From Actinacidiphila sp965342175 (lineage in GTDB: Bacteria > Actinomycetota > Actinomycetes > Streptomycetales > Streptomycetaceae): a stretch of 64,000 nucleotides of DNA. This document shows positions 15,651 to 23,698 of the stretch, piece by piece (the stretch's first letter is position 1; every line of letters starts with the position of its first letter). The notes under the pieces were generated by a model. It had not been told where the DNA came from. It saw nothing but the letters and a program-made list of their open reading frames with translations, and ran no database searches. The DNA lies in the NCBI RefSeq assembly GCF_965342175.1, contig NZ_CBDRBL010000009.1, positions 62,001 to 126,000 of the forward strand, in the 5' to 3' direction. Made by a program: the position numbers and the translations under genes.

Positions 15651-16054
15651 CAGCCCGCCCACCCCAGCGTCGCGGTGAGCAGCATGGCCACCGCCACCGC
15701 CGCCACCAGCACGGCCAGCGCAGCGGGGAAACGCGAGACCGGCAGGTCCTCCCCGCGCCGCATCGCCCGCTCGCAGCGCACCCAGTGGTTCACCGCACGG
15801 ATCGCGCACATCGCGCCGCCGACCACCAGCACCACCGCCAGCGTCACCCGGACCGGCCGGCGCAGGTCGCGGAGGAACTGGTCGACCGCGAACCCGCCGC
15901 CCACCAGCGCGAGCGCGGTGCGCAGCCAGGCGAGGAAGGTCCGCTCGTTGGCGAGCGAGAACCGGTAGTCGGGCGTCGTCCCCTCGTCCCGTACCCGGGT
16001 CGGGGCGAACCACAAGGCGACCGCCCCGGCCGCGGCCCGCACACGATTGATCAC
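15650..16054 (-). CDS. YidH/DUF202 family membrane protein
   Basis: A 134-residue protein with the YidH-type DUF202 signature RFSLANERTFLAWLRTALALVGGG and three membrane segments. It starts at a GTG (16054). It is the first gene of a coupled two-gene operon with the shorter DUF202 protein. Function is unknown; pairs of this kind are widespread in actinobacteria. Confidence 0.85.
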   Translation of the reverse strand: MINRVRAAAGAVALWFAPTRVRDEGTTPDYRFSLANERTFLAWLRTALALVGGGFAVDQFLRDLRRPVRVTLAVVLVVGGAMCAIRAVNHWVRCERAMRRGEDLPVSRFPAALAVLVAAVAVAMLLTATLGWAG

Positions 16055-16153
16055 CGCACCACACTACCGAGCGCCGGGCGGCCGGGCGCGCCTGCGAGGT
16101 CCCGGGACGCGGCGACCCAGGCAGGCGCGCAACCTGTATCAATCGATCCAGAA

Positions 16154-16330
16154 ATGTTATTCGCGCCGCAGGAGGAGGCGAGGGGGGAGCTGTCCGCCGA
16201 CAAGCAGCCGGTGGAGCTCGCCCGCTTCCTCACCACCTTCATCCAAGGCTTGCGCGTCGTCGGCCGGGCCGGCCTCGGCCGGGCCTTCGTCGAGGACGCC
16301 GTCGACACCGCCCTGCGCTCCCTGGACTGA
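16154..16330 (+). pseudogene. C-terminal fragment of a TetR family regulator
   Basis: The frame encodes EEARGELSADKQPVELARF then LTTFIQGLRVVGRAG, followed by LEDAVDTALRSLD-type sequence, the pattern of the C-terminal ligand domain of TetR regulators. No helix-turn-helix domain precedes it, and upstream sequence is unrelated, so only about the last 58 codons survive. An ATG at 16154 is followed directly by a rare TTA leucine codon. A functional small protein is unlikely. Confidence 0.65.
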
Positions 16331-16382
16331 TCGCGCCGCACCGCCCGGAACCGGGGCGGCACCCGGCGGTGTCCCCCTCCCC

Positions 16383-17327
16383 ATGGGACCGATCGTCACC
16401 GTCATCCGGAGACTCGCGCTGTTCGGCTGGACGGAGGCACGCTGCTGCGCCTTCGCCGTCGCGCTGATGGCGGGCGTGGCCGGCTCGCGGCTGCTGCCCC
16501 CGCTGCCCGTCGCCCGCTACGACCTGCTGCTGTGCTACTGCGTGGCGCTCAGCGCGCTGTTCTGGGCCCTCGGCTGGGAGCGCGGCCGGGACGTCGCCGT
16601 CATCGCGGTGTGCCACGCCGTCGGGCTGCTCTTCGAACTCGTCAAGGTGCGCCTGGGCTCCTGGAGCTACCCCGAACCCGCGCTCACCAAGTTCGGCGGC
16701 GTCCCGCTGTACGGGGGCTTCCTCTACGCCGCCGTCGGCAGCTATGTGTGCGCCGCCTGGCGGCTGTTCGCACTGGGCCTGACCGGTTACCGCCGCCGGG
16801 CCATGACGATCCTGGCCGCGGCGGTGTACCTCAACTTCTTCACGCACCACTGGCTGCCCGACGCGCGGTGGCTGCTGGCCGTCCTGCTGCTGTGGGCCAC
16901 CGCCGGCACCTGGGTGCACTACACGGTCGACGGGGTGCGCCTTCGGATGCCGCTCGCGCTCGCCTTCGTCCTCATCGGCTTCTTCCTCTGGGTCGCGGAG
17001 AACGCCGCCACCTACGTCGGCGCCTGGCGCTACCCCGGCCAGGAGCACGGGTGGGTGCCGGTCTCGCTCGCCAAGTTCGGCGCCTGGGCGCTGCTGATAA
17101 GCGTCACCTTCGTCGTCGCCACGCGCGCAGCCGCTCCCACGCCTCCAGGCCGTCGGGCACCCAGTCCCGCTCCGGCAGGAGGCGCTCCAGTTCCTCCTCC
17201 GTCACGAAGTCGTGCCAGGCGACCTCTTCTGCCTGCGGCGCGACCGGCAGGTCGCAGCGCACCTCGTACACCCGGGACCACCAGGTGTGACCCGCCGCCG
17301 CCCCCGTCCCCTCGTACAGGAAGCTGA
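16383..17327 (+). CDS. DUF817 integral membrane protein with aberrant C-terminal extension
   Basis: The first ~245 residues form a polytopic membrane protein of the DUF817 family: eight or so hydrophobic segments, with KFGGVPLYGGFLYAAVGSY, YLNFFTHHWLPDARW and a final SLAKFGAWALLISVTFVVAT. Family members normally end soon after that point. Here the frame has no stop and runs about 70 more codons of Pro/Arg/Ser-rich sequence antisense to the convergent NUDIX gene (17104-17640). The natural stop was probably lost through a rearrangement joining the two genes. The start at ATG 16383 lacks a clear ribosome site. Function of the family is unknown. Confidence 0.65.
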   Translation: MGPIVTVIRRLALFGWTEARCCAFAVALMAGVAGSRLLPPLPVARYDLLLCYCVALSALFWALGWERGRDVAVIAVCHAVGLLFELVKVRLGSWSYPEPALTKFGGVPLYGGFLYAAVGSYVCAAWRLFALGLTGYRRRAMTILAAAVYLNFFTHHWLPDARWLLAVLLLWATAGTWVHYTVDGVRLRMPLALAFVLIGFFLWVAENAATYVGAWRYPGQEHGWVPVSLAKFGAWALLISVTFVVATRAAAPTPPGRRAPSPAPAGGAPVPPPSRSRARRPLLPAARPAGRSAPRTPGTTRCDPPPPPSPRTGS

Positions 17328-17640
17328 ACAGCGGCGTCGGCAGCGGCAGTCCCGAGACCCCCAGCTCCTCCTCCGCCTCACGCAGCGCCGCGTCGTCGTA
17401 CTCCTCGCCCGCGCCCACCACACCGCCGACGAACATGTCGTGGAGGGAGGGGAAGACCAGCTTGTCCGCGGTGCGGCGGTGCACGAACACCCGGCCCTCG
17501 GCGTCCCTCGCCAGCACGAAGACGCAGCGGTGCCGCAGGCGGCGCGCGGTGGCCTCGCCACGCGTCGCGCGGCCGACCACCCGGTCCCGCTCGTCCACGA
17601 TGTCCAGCAGCTCGTCCGCCGAGCGCGCGGCGTCCTCCAC
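17104..17640 (-). CDS. NUDIX hydrolase, YfcD/IDI-like
   Basis: This 178-residue protein carries a complete NUDIX box, GVVGAGEEYDDAALREAEEELGV (G-x5-E-x7-REAEEEL), within residues about 75-97. The preceding LLDIVDERDRVVG and RHRCVFVLARD sequence is typical of the YfcD/isopentenyl-diphosphate-isomerase-like branch. It probably hydrolyses a nucleoside or other diphosphate. The GTG at 17640 begins MEDAARSADELL behind a gggag; the longer frame to 17886 is Arg-rich and not used. Its last 224 bases are overlapped by the extended DUF817 frame on the other strand. Confidence 0.85.
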   Translation of the reverse strand: MEDAARSADELLDIVDERDRVVGRATRGEATARRLRHRCVFVLARDAEGRVFVHRRTADKLVFPSLHDMFVGGVVGAGEEYDDAALREAEEELGVSGLPLPTPLFSFLYEGTGAAAGHTWWSRVYEVRCDLPVAPQAEEVAWHDFVTEEELERLLPERDWVPDGLEAWERLRAWRRRR

Positions 17641-17933
17641 GTGCCTGCTCTCCCTTCGCACATGCGCACAAGGCCGTCGCGGGTACGGCTCCGCGGAGCC
17701 CCCATGGCGTCCTCCAGGCGTTCCATGATCGGCCCACGGCACGGTCCGGCCAAGTCCTCCGCGGTCGCGGCCCCGGCCCCGCACGTCCGTCGCGCCGTCC
17801 GCGGCAGTGTCCGACCCCGCACGCCGCCGTTCCGTTCGCGCCGCGACGAGGCGTGTGCGAGCGTCGTTGAAGGCGTATCCGCACACGCCGCGGGTAGGGA
17901 ATCGGGCCCCGACGGTCCTACGGGAGGCGAGTG

Positions 17934-19295
17934 ATGAAGCGACCCAGGATCCTGGTCGTCGGCGGCGGCTTCGCGGGCATGGAGTGCGCGCACCGGCTCG
18001 AGCGGCGGCTGAGTCACGACGAGGGCGAGATCCGACTGGTCACGCCCTGGAGCCATCAGCTCTACCTGCCCCTGCTGCCGCATGTGGCCGCCGGGGTGCT
18101 CACCCCGCAGGCGGTCGCGGTCCCGCTGCGCCGGATGCTGCACCGCACGACCGTCATACCCGGCCGGGCGATCGGGGTGGACCCGGCCGCCAAGGCCGTC
18201 GTGATCAAGAAGATCACCGACGAGGAGATCGTGGAGCCGTACGACTACCTGGTACTGGCCCCCGGCAGCGTGACCCGTACCTTCGACATCCCGGGCCTGA
18301 GCGAGTACGGGCGGGGGATGAAGACCCTCGCGGAGGCGGCGTACATCCGCGACCATGTCATCGCGCAACTGGACCTGGCGTCCGCCACCACCGACCAGGC
18401 CGAGTGGGAGTCGCGGCTGCAGTTCGTGGTGGTCGGAGGCGGCTACGCGGGCACGGAGACCGCCGCCGTGCTCCAGCGGCTCACGACAGCGGCGGCGAAG
18501 CGCTATCCGCGCCTCGACCCGGCGCTCATCAAGTGGCACCTGATCGACATCGCGCCCCGCCTGATGCCGGAACTCGGCGAGAAGCTCGGCCTGAAGGCTC
18601 TGCAGATCGTCCGCGAACGCGGCGTGGAGGTCTCGCTGGGCGTATCCGTCGCCGAGGTCACCCCCGACACCGTCACGTTCACCGACGGCCGCAAACTGCC
18701 CTGCCGCACCCTGATCTGGACCGCCGGCGTCGTGTCCAGCCCGCTGGTGACCACCCTCGGCACCGAGATCGCCAAGGGCCGGCTCGTCGCCGACGCCGAG
18801 ATGCGCGTCCCTGGCGCCGATGGCGTCTTCGGACTCGGCGACGCCGCCGCGGTCCCCGACCTCGCGGTGGGCGGGGACGCGATCTGCCCGCCCACCGCGC
18901 AGCACGCCATGCGGCAGGGCAAGGCCGTCGCCGAGAACGTCGTCGCCGCGCTGCGCGGCCGTCCGATGCGGCCCTACCGGCACCGCGACCTCGGGCTCGT
19001 GGTGGACCTCGGGGGGATCGAGGCGGTCTCCAAGCCGCTCGGCATCCCGCTCAGCGGCCTGCCCGCGCAGGTGGTCGCGCGCGGCTACCACCTGGGCGCG
19101 CTGCGCACCTTCCCGGCGCGCTTCCGCGCCACCGCGGGCTGGTTCCTCAACGCCGTCGCCGGCGACGACTTCGTCCGCACCGGTTTCCAGGCCCGCAGGC
19201 CGGCCGCGCTGAAGGACTTCGAGGTCACCGACATCTACCTCAAGCCCGAGGAGATCCGCCGCCACGTCGAGTCGCTGCGCGCGACGGCCGCGTGA
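17934..19295 (+). CDS. ndh: Type II NADH dehydrogenase (NAD(P)/FAD-dependent oxidoreductase)
   Basis: This 453-residue flavoprotein has two dinucleotide folds: ILVVGGGFAGMECAHRLE for FAD at the N-terminus and FVVVGGGYAGTETAAVL for NADH at about residues 165-181. VFGLGDAAAVPD contacts FAD, and QHAMRQGKAVAENV matches NDH-2 enzymes. It transfers electrons from NADH to menaquinone without pumping protons. The C-terminus (LKPEEIRRHV) may bind the membrane peripherally. GGAGG precedes GTG 17931 and ATG 17934; the ATG gives the better spacing. It is divergent from the NUDIX gene, with about 290 bases between them. NDH-2-like carotenoid or sulfide enzymes are less likely. Confidence 0.82.
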   Translation: MKRPRILVVGGGFAGMECAHRLERRLSHDEGEIRLVTPWSHQLYLPLLPHVAAGVLTPQAVAVPLRRMLHRTTVIPGRAIGVDPAAKAVVIKKITDEEIVEPYDYLVLAPGSVTRTFDIPGLSEYGRGMKTLAEAAYIRDHVIAQLDLASATTDQAEWESRLQFVVVGGGYAGTETAAVLQRLTTAAAKRYPRLDPALIKWHLIDIAPRLMPELGEKLGLKALQIVRERGVEVSLGVSVAEVTPDTVTFTDGRKLPCRTLIWTAGVVSSPLVTTLGTEIAKGRLVADAEMRVPGADGVFGLGDAAAVPDLAVGGDAICPPTAQHAMRQGKAVAENVVAALRGRPMRPYRHRDLGLVVDLGGIEAVSKPLGIPLSGLPAQVVARGYHLGALRTFPARFRATAGWFLNAVAGDDFVRTGFQARRPAALKDFEVTDIYLKPEEIRRHVESLRATAA

Positions 19296-19344
19296 GCTCG
19301 CACCAGCTGTCCCACCACACCGCGCCATCCCGCATGCGAACAGG

Positions 19345-19405
19345 TCTGAACACATCTGAATATCTCTGAACGCCTCTGAATACATCTGAACTGAATACAT
19401 CTGAA
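19345..19405. repeat. Six TCTGAA repeats at 10-bp spacing upstream of the AtuA gene
   Basis: TCTGAA occurs at 19345, 19355, 19365, 19375 and 19385, each exactly 10 bases apart, and again at 19400 (15 bases on). An ACTGAA half-copy lies at 19390-19395. The repeats are separated by variable, AT-rich four-base spacers (CACA, TATC, CGCC, TACA). They occupy the short region between ndh and the AtuA-family gene, ending 26 bases before its start codon. Such helically phased repeats suggest cooperative binding of a regulator on one DNA face, or a recent tandem expansion. No known factor is assigned. Confidence 0.8.
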
Positions 19406-19431
19406 CACCGACACCGCTGACGGCGAGGGAC

Positions 19432-21192
19432 ATGACCCAGCGACGTGAGACCCTGCGCATCGCCAACTGCTCCGGCTTCTACGGCGACCGCCTGTCTGCC
19501 GCCCGCGAGATGGTCGAGGGCGGCCCGATCGACGTACTGACCGGCGACTACCTCGCCGAGTTGACGATGCTGCTGCTCTGGAAGGCCCGGCAGCGCGACC
19601 CCGAGGCCGGCTACGCCACCTCCTTCCTCGCCCAGATGCGAGACGTCCTCGCCACCTGCCTGGACCGCGGCATCAAGATCGTCGTGAACGCCGGCGGGCT
19701 CAACCCCGCGGGGCTGGCCCGCAAGCTCCGCGAACTGGCCGCGGCGGCCGGGCTGCACCCCGTGGTCGCCCATCTGGAGGGCGACGACCTGCTCGACCAG
19801 CTGCCCGAAATCCAGCGCGCGGGCCACCCGTTCGCCCACCTGTCCACCGGCCTCCCGCTCGCCGACGCGGGCGTGCGCCCGCTCACCGCCAACGCCTACC
19901 TCGGCGGCTGGGGCATCGCCGAGGCCCTGCGCGCCGGGGCCGACGTCGTCATCTGCGGCCGCGTCACCGACGCCTCCCTCGTCGTCGGCCCCGCCGCCTG
20001 GGCCTTCGACTGGGCCACCGACGACTGGGACCGGCTCGCCGGCGCCGTCACCGCCGGGCACATCATCGAGTGCGGGGCCCAGGCCACCGGCGGCAACTAC
20101 TCCTTCTTCACCGAGATCGAACGCCCCGTGCGCCCCGGCTTCCCCATCGCCGAACTGCGGCCCGACGGCTGCAGCGTCATCACCAAGCACGAGGGCACCG
20201 CGGGAGCGGTCACCGTCGACACCGTCACCGCCCAACTGCTGTACGAGATCGACCGCCCGGCCTACCTCAACCCCGACGTCGTCGCCCGCTTCGACACCGT
20301 GACGCTGCGGCAGGAAGGCCCCGACCGGGTGCTGGTCAGCGGCGCACGCGGCGAAGCCGCCCCGGACACCCTCAAGGTGTGCCTCAACCACCACGGCGGC
20401 TACCGCAATACGGCCGCCTTCGTGCTCACCGGCCCCGACATCGAGGCCAAGGTCCGCTTCGCCGAGGCGTCCCTGCTCGACGCGACCGGCGGGCCGTCCC
20501 GCTTCGAGACGTACGACCTGCGCACCGAGCCCACCGCGAACGGGGCGCGGCTCACCCTCACCGTCAAGGACCCCGACCGGGACAAAGTCGGCCGCGCCCT
20601 GTTCGGCGCCGTCGTCGGCACCGGCCTGTCCACCGCGCCCGGGCTGCACATGGAGCGTTTCTCCGCCAGGGCCACCGAGTACGGAGTCCACTGGCCGGCC
20701 CTCGTCCCCGCCGGCCTCGTCCGCCCCGAGGTCGTGCTCCAGGACGGCACCCGCATCCCGGTGCCGTGCCCGCCCGCCGCGTCGGCGGCACGCGTCCCGG
20801 CGCAGCCCCCGGCACCGCCCGCCCGGCCGACCGGGGGCACCACCGTGCGCGCCCCGCTGGGCCTGCTCGTCGGCGCCCGCTCCGGCGACAAGGGCGGCGA
20901 CGCCAACGTCGGCCTGTGGACCCGCGACGACGCCGCCTACACCTGGCTGCGCGACTGGCTCGACGTCCCACGGTTGCGGACGCTGCTGCCGGAGGCGGCG
21001 GAACTCGCCGTCACGCGTCATGAGTTGCCCAATCTGCGCGCACTGAACTTCGTCCTCCACGGCCTGCTCGGCGACGGCGTCGCCGCCTCCACCCGACCCG
21101 ACCCGCAGGCGAAGGGACTCGGCGAGTACCTGCGGGGGCTGGAGGCGGACGTTCCGGTCGGGCTCGTCCCAGGGCAGCGCCGCGCGGAGTGA
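19432..21192 (+). CDS. Acyclic terpene utilisation AtuA family protein (DUF1446) with C-terminal AtuA-like domain
   Basis: This 586-residue protein has the DUF1446 core (RIANCSGFYGDRLSAAREMV at the start, VVNAGGLNPAGLA, TANAYLGGWGIAEAL, ICGRVTDASLV). A proline-rich linker at about 447-465 leads to a C-terminal AtuA-like ferredoxin-fold domain (LLVGARSGDKGGDANVGLWT). In Pseudomonas, AtuA is required for citronellol/geraniol breakdown, though its reaction is undefined. Here both domains are fused. No other atu genes (carboxylase, hydratase) are adjacent, so the substrate is open. The ATG follows ggcgaggga. The TCTGAA array just upstream is probably its control region. Confidence 0.85.
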   Translation: MTQRRETLRIANCSGFYGDRLSAAREMVEGGPIDVLTGDYLAELTMLLLWKARQRDPEAGYATSFLAQMRDVLATCLDRGIKIVVNAGGLNPAGLARKLRELAAAAGLHPVVAHLEGDDLLDQLPEIQRAGHPFAHLSTGLPLADAGVRPLTANAYLGGWGIAEALRAGADVVICGRVTDASLVVGPAAWAFDWATDDWDRLAGAVTAGHIIECGAQATGGNYSFFTEIERPVRPGFPIAELRPDGCSVITKHEGTAGAVTVDTVTAQLLYEIDRPAYLNPDVVARFDTVTLRQEGPDRVLVSGARGEAAPDTLKVCLNHHGGYRNTAAFVLTGPDIEAKVRFAEASLLDATGGPSRFETYDLRTEPTANGARLTLTVKDPDRDKVGRALFGAVVGTGLSTAPGLHMERFSARATEYGVHWPALVPAGLVRPEVVLQDGTRIPVPCPPAASAARVPAQPPAPPARPTGGTTVRAPLGLLVGARSGDKGGDANVGLWTRDDAAYTWLRDWLDVPRLRTLLPEAAELAVTRHELPNLRALNFVLHGLLGDGVAASTRPDPQAKGLGEYLRGLEADVPVGLVPGQRRAE

Positions 21193-21451
21193 GCGCACGC
21201 GCAGGGCACCGCCACCGGCGGGGCCCCCACGACACGTGCCGCGAAGGCGCGCCTCCCGGGCACGCCGCCGCCGCGCGGCCCGTGAACCGTGCTGGACCGC
21301 GCCGCCGGCTTGGTCGGCGAACGCCTCGCCGCGGCCGCAGAGTCCGTGCCGCATGGCGCCCGCGGCACGGGGGCCCGACGCACCCGTCGGTGCCGCCCGG
21401 CCCGCCGGTCTGCCGAAGCCCAGGACGCCGCCGCCCCACTGCGCCTGTCCG
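21193..21451. other. Short intergenic stretch, no gene seen
   Basis: About 260 GC-rich bases between the convergent AtuA-family gene and the transporter/decarboxylase chimera. No domain or hairpin of note was found. Confidence 0.5.
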
Positions 21452-22149
21452 TCAGACGCGGAAGACCGCCCCGACGAATTCCGTCAGCAGCCGCTCCTTG
21501 AGCGGCACGGGCAGCGCGTCGAGCAGCGCGAGCACCGGCGCCGTCGGCCGCGGCAGGGCGCCGGCGCCCAGGCCCGCGAAGGCCGGCACCGCCGCCACCT
21601 CCGGCGGGCCCAGAGCGTCCGGGTCCGGCCCGGCCGAGACCTCGGCGATCCCCGGGTCCACCGCCACCGGTACGAGGGCGCGCGCCGCCTTCGGTGCGGC
21701 GTCAGATCGGCGAGGAGCGCGTCCACCAGCCCGGCCGCCGCAGGGGTCAGGGCCAGGTGCGGACTGGGCGGCAGCCCGCCGGAGGACAGTTGCGGCTGCA
21801 GGTACCAGCCGCGTTCGCGCATCTCGCCGGCGAGGTGGAGCCGCAGGCTCAGGTCGGGCGCGCCGTCGGCGCCCAGCAGCGTGAACGCGACGAGCCCGGC
21901 CTGCTGATCGCCCAGCACCGAACCCCCGCGACGGCAGGCAGTCCCTGCAGCAGCCGGTCGGCGGCCACGGCGGTGCGCTCGGCGAGCGCCCGGTTGCCGT
22001 CCTCGCCGATGTGCCGGGCCGGGCACCGTGCCGAAGGCGCCGGTGACCAGCGATCCCAGGCCGTAGCCGATCCGGACCTGCCGGGGCGGAGGCGGATCGG
22101 ACGCACGGCCGGCGTCCTCGGCTGGTGAGGAGGGCAGCGTCTCCGACAT
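21452..22149 (-). pseudogene. Chimeric pseudogene: transporter N-terminus joined to PLP-decarboxylase C-terminus
   Basis: The first ~40 codons (from ATG 22147-22149) end in VRIGYGLGSLVTGAFGTVPG, the typical start of a GPH-type MFS sugar transporter. This then joins sequence matching the C-terminal third of a pyridoxal-dependent decarboxylase: GNRALAERTAVAADRLLQGL, then GLVAFTLLGADGAPDLSLRL and LAGEMRERGWYLQPQLS, then the tail LLDALPVPLKERLLTEFVGA. These pieces lie in three different frames, so beyond the fusion there are at least two or three frameshifts. A deletion between two neighbouring genes followed by decay explains it. No functional product is expected. Confidence 0.75.
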
Positions 22150-22348
22150 GGCTCCCCCGCGGCGTCCGGGCCGTCAGAAGCGGGGCGGACGTCGCCACGC
22201 GTCCAGGTGCCCGCGCGTCAACCCGCGTACGCGTGACCCGCGTCCACCCCACCCGCGTACGCGGCGGCGCGGCGTGCCGTGCCCGGACGCCGCGCGTCGG
22301 AGGAGACCACACCCGCCCGGCGCTCGAACAGCCCTGTGGACGGGCGAT

Positions 22349-23602
22349 TCACCCAAGCGCGGGCGCCGGCACCACCCGGCCCGTGACCTCGCCGAAGCCG
22401 ATGCGGGTGCCGTCCGGGCCCGGGGCGGTCGCCGAGATGGCGAGCTCGTCGCCGTCCTCCAGGAACGTCCGCTTCGTCCCGTCCGCCAACACGAGCGGCT
22501 CCTCGCCGTTCCACGTCAGCTCGATCAGCGCGCCCCGCTGCTCGCGCCGCGGGCCGCTGACGGTGCCCGAACCGAAGAGATCGCCCGCCCGCAGCGAGGC
22601 GCCGTTCACCGTCATGTGGGTGAGCATCTGGGCGTACGTCCAGTACATGGTGGAGAACGGCGGACGGGAGACGACCTCGCCCCTCAGCCGGACCTCCACG
22701 GCGATGTCCAGCCCGCGCGGCGCGCTCCCCGTCCCCCGGTCGTCCAGGTAGGGCAGGATTCCCACGTCGTGCGCCGGCGGATCGACGCGTGCCGCCGACA
22801 GCGCGTCGAGGGGGACGATCCACGGGGAGACGGAGGTCGCGAAGGACTTCCCGAGGAACGGGCCGAGCGGCACCGTCTCCCAGGCCTGGATGTCCCGGGC
22901 GGACCAGTCGTTGAGCAGGCAGACCCCGAAGACGTGCTCCTCGGCTTCCGCCAGAGGCACCGGCACACCCTGCACCGTCGGACCGCCGACGACGAAACCG
23001 AGCTCGGCCTCGAAGTCCAGCCGCTCGCACGGCCCGAAGGACGGGGCGGACAGGCCGGCGCCCCTGCGCTGCCCGTTGGGCCGCACCACCGGCGTCCCCG
23101 ACACGACGACCGTGCCGCTGCGGCCGTGGTAACCGATCGGCAGGTGCTTCCAGTTGGGCGGCAGCGGCTCCCCGTCCGGGCGGAAGATCCGTCCGACGTT
23201 CGTGGCGTGGTGCTCCGAGGCGTAGAAGTCCACGTAGTCCGCGACGTCGAAGGCGAGATGGAGCGTGACCGCGTCGCGCGGCAGCAGGTGCGGCTCGACG
23301 GCCGACCGGTGCGCCTCGTCGGTCAGCCAGGCGGTGATCAGCGACCGCACCGCGGTCCAGGCCGAACGGCCCGCCGCCAGCAGCGGGTTGAGCGTCGGCG
23401 CGGTCAGCAGCCCGGCCTCCGGACCGGCCGTGCCCGCTCCGGCGGCGCGAGCGGCGGCGCCCGCGTCGAGCACATGGTCTCCGATCGCGACGCCGATCCG
23501 GCGTTCCCGGGGACGGTCCGCGGTGGTGAAGACCCCGTAGGGCAGATTGCGGACGCCGAAGGGGGAGTCGTCCGGCACGGCGACCCAGGTGGGGGCGGCC
23601 AT
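22349..23602 (-). CDS. fahA: Fumarylacetoacetase
   Basis: This 417-residue FAH-family enzyme has an SH3-like N-terminal domain (FGVRNLPYGVFTTADRPRERRIGVAIGD) and the catalytic domain. Motifs include DFYASEHHATNVGRIFR (catalytic His), YHGRSGTVVVSG, LDFEAELGFVVGG and LLNDWSARDIQAWE (metal ligands). It hydrolyses 4-fumarylacetoacetate to fumarate and acetoacetate, the last step of tyrosine/homogentisate catabolism, and in bacteria acts in the cytoplasm. Length matches the full-size family. No other homogentisate gene is adjacent. The ATG at 23602 begins MAAPTWVAV directly before the conserved N-terminus. Confidence 0.93.
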   Translation of the reverse strand: MAAPTWVAVPDDSPFGVRNLPYGVFTTADRPRERRIGVAIGDHVLDAGAAARAAGAGTAGPEAGLLTAPTLNPLLAAGRSAWTAVRSLITAWLTDEAHRSAVEPHLLPRDAVTLHLAFDVADYVDFYASEHHATNVGRIFRPDGEPLPPNWKHLPIGYHGRSGTVVVSGTPVVRPNGQRRGAGLSAPSFGPCERLDFEAELGFVVGGPTVQGVPVPLAEAEEHVFGVCLLNDWSARDIQAWETVPLGPFLGKSFATSVSPWIVPLDALSAARVDPPAHDVGILPYLDDRGTGSAPRGLDIAVEVRLRGEVVSRPPFSTMYWTYAQMLTHMTVNGASLRAGDLFGSGTVSGPRREQRGALIELTWNGEEPLVLADGTKRTFLEDGDELAISATAPGPDGTRIGFGEVTGRVVPAPALG

Positions 23603-23698
23603 GGCACCTCCAGATACGTCGGGGCCGCGCTTCCTCGCGCGGTCGGCTCACCCTAACGTCCAGCGCGGCCTGCGCCGCTGTGCGGCCCCGCGTCGGTA

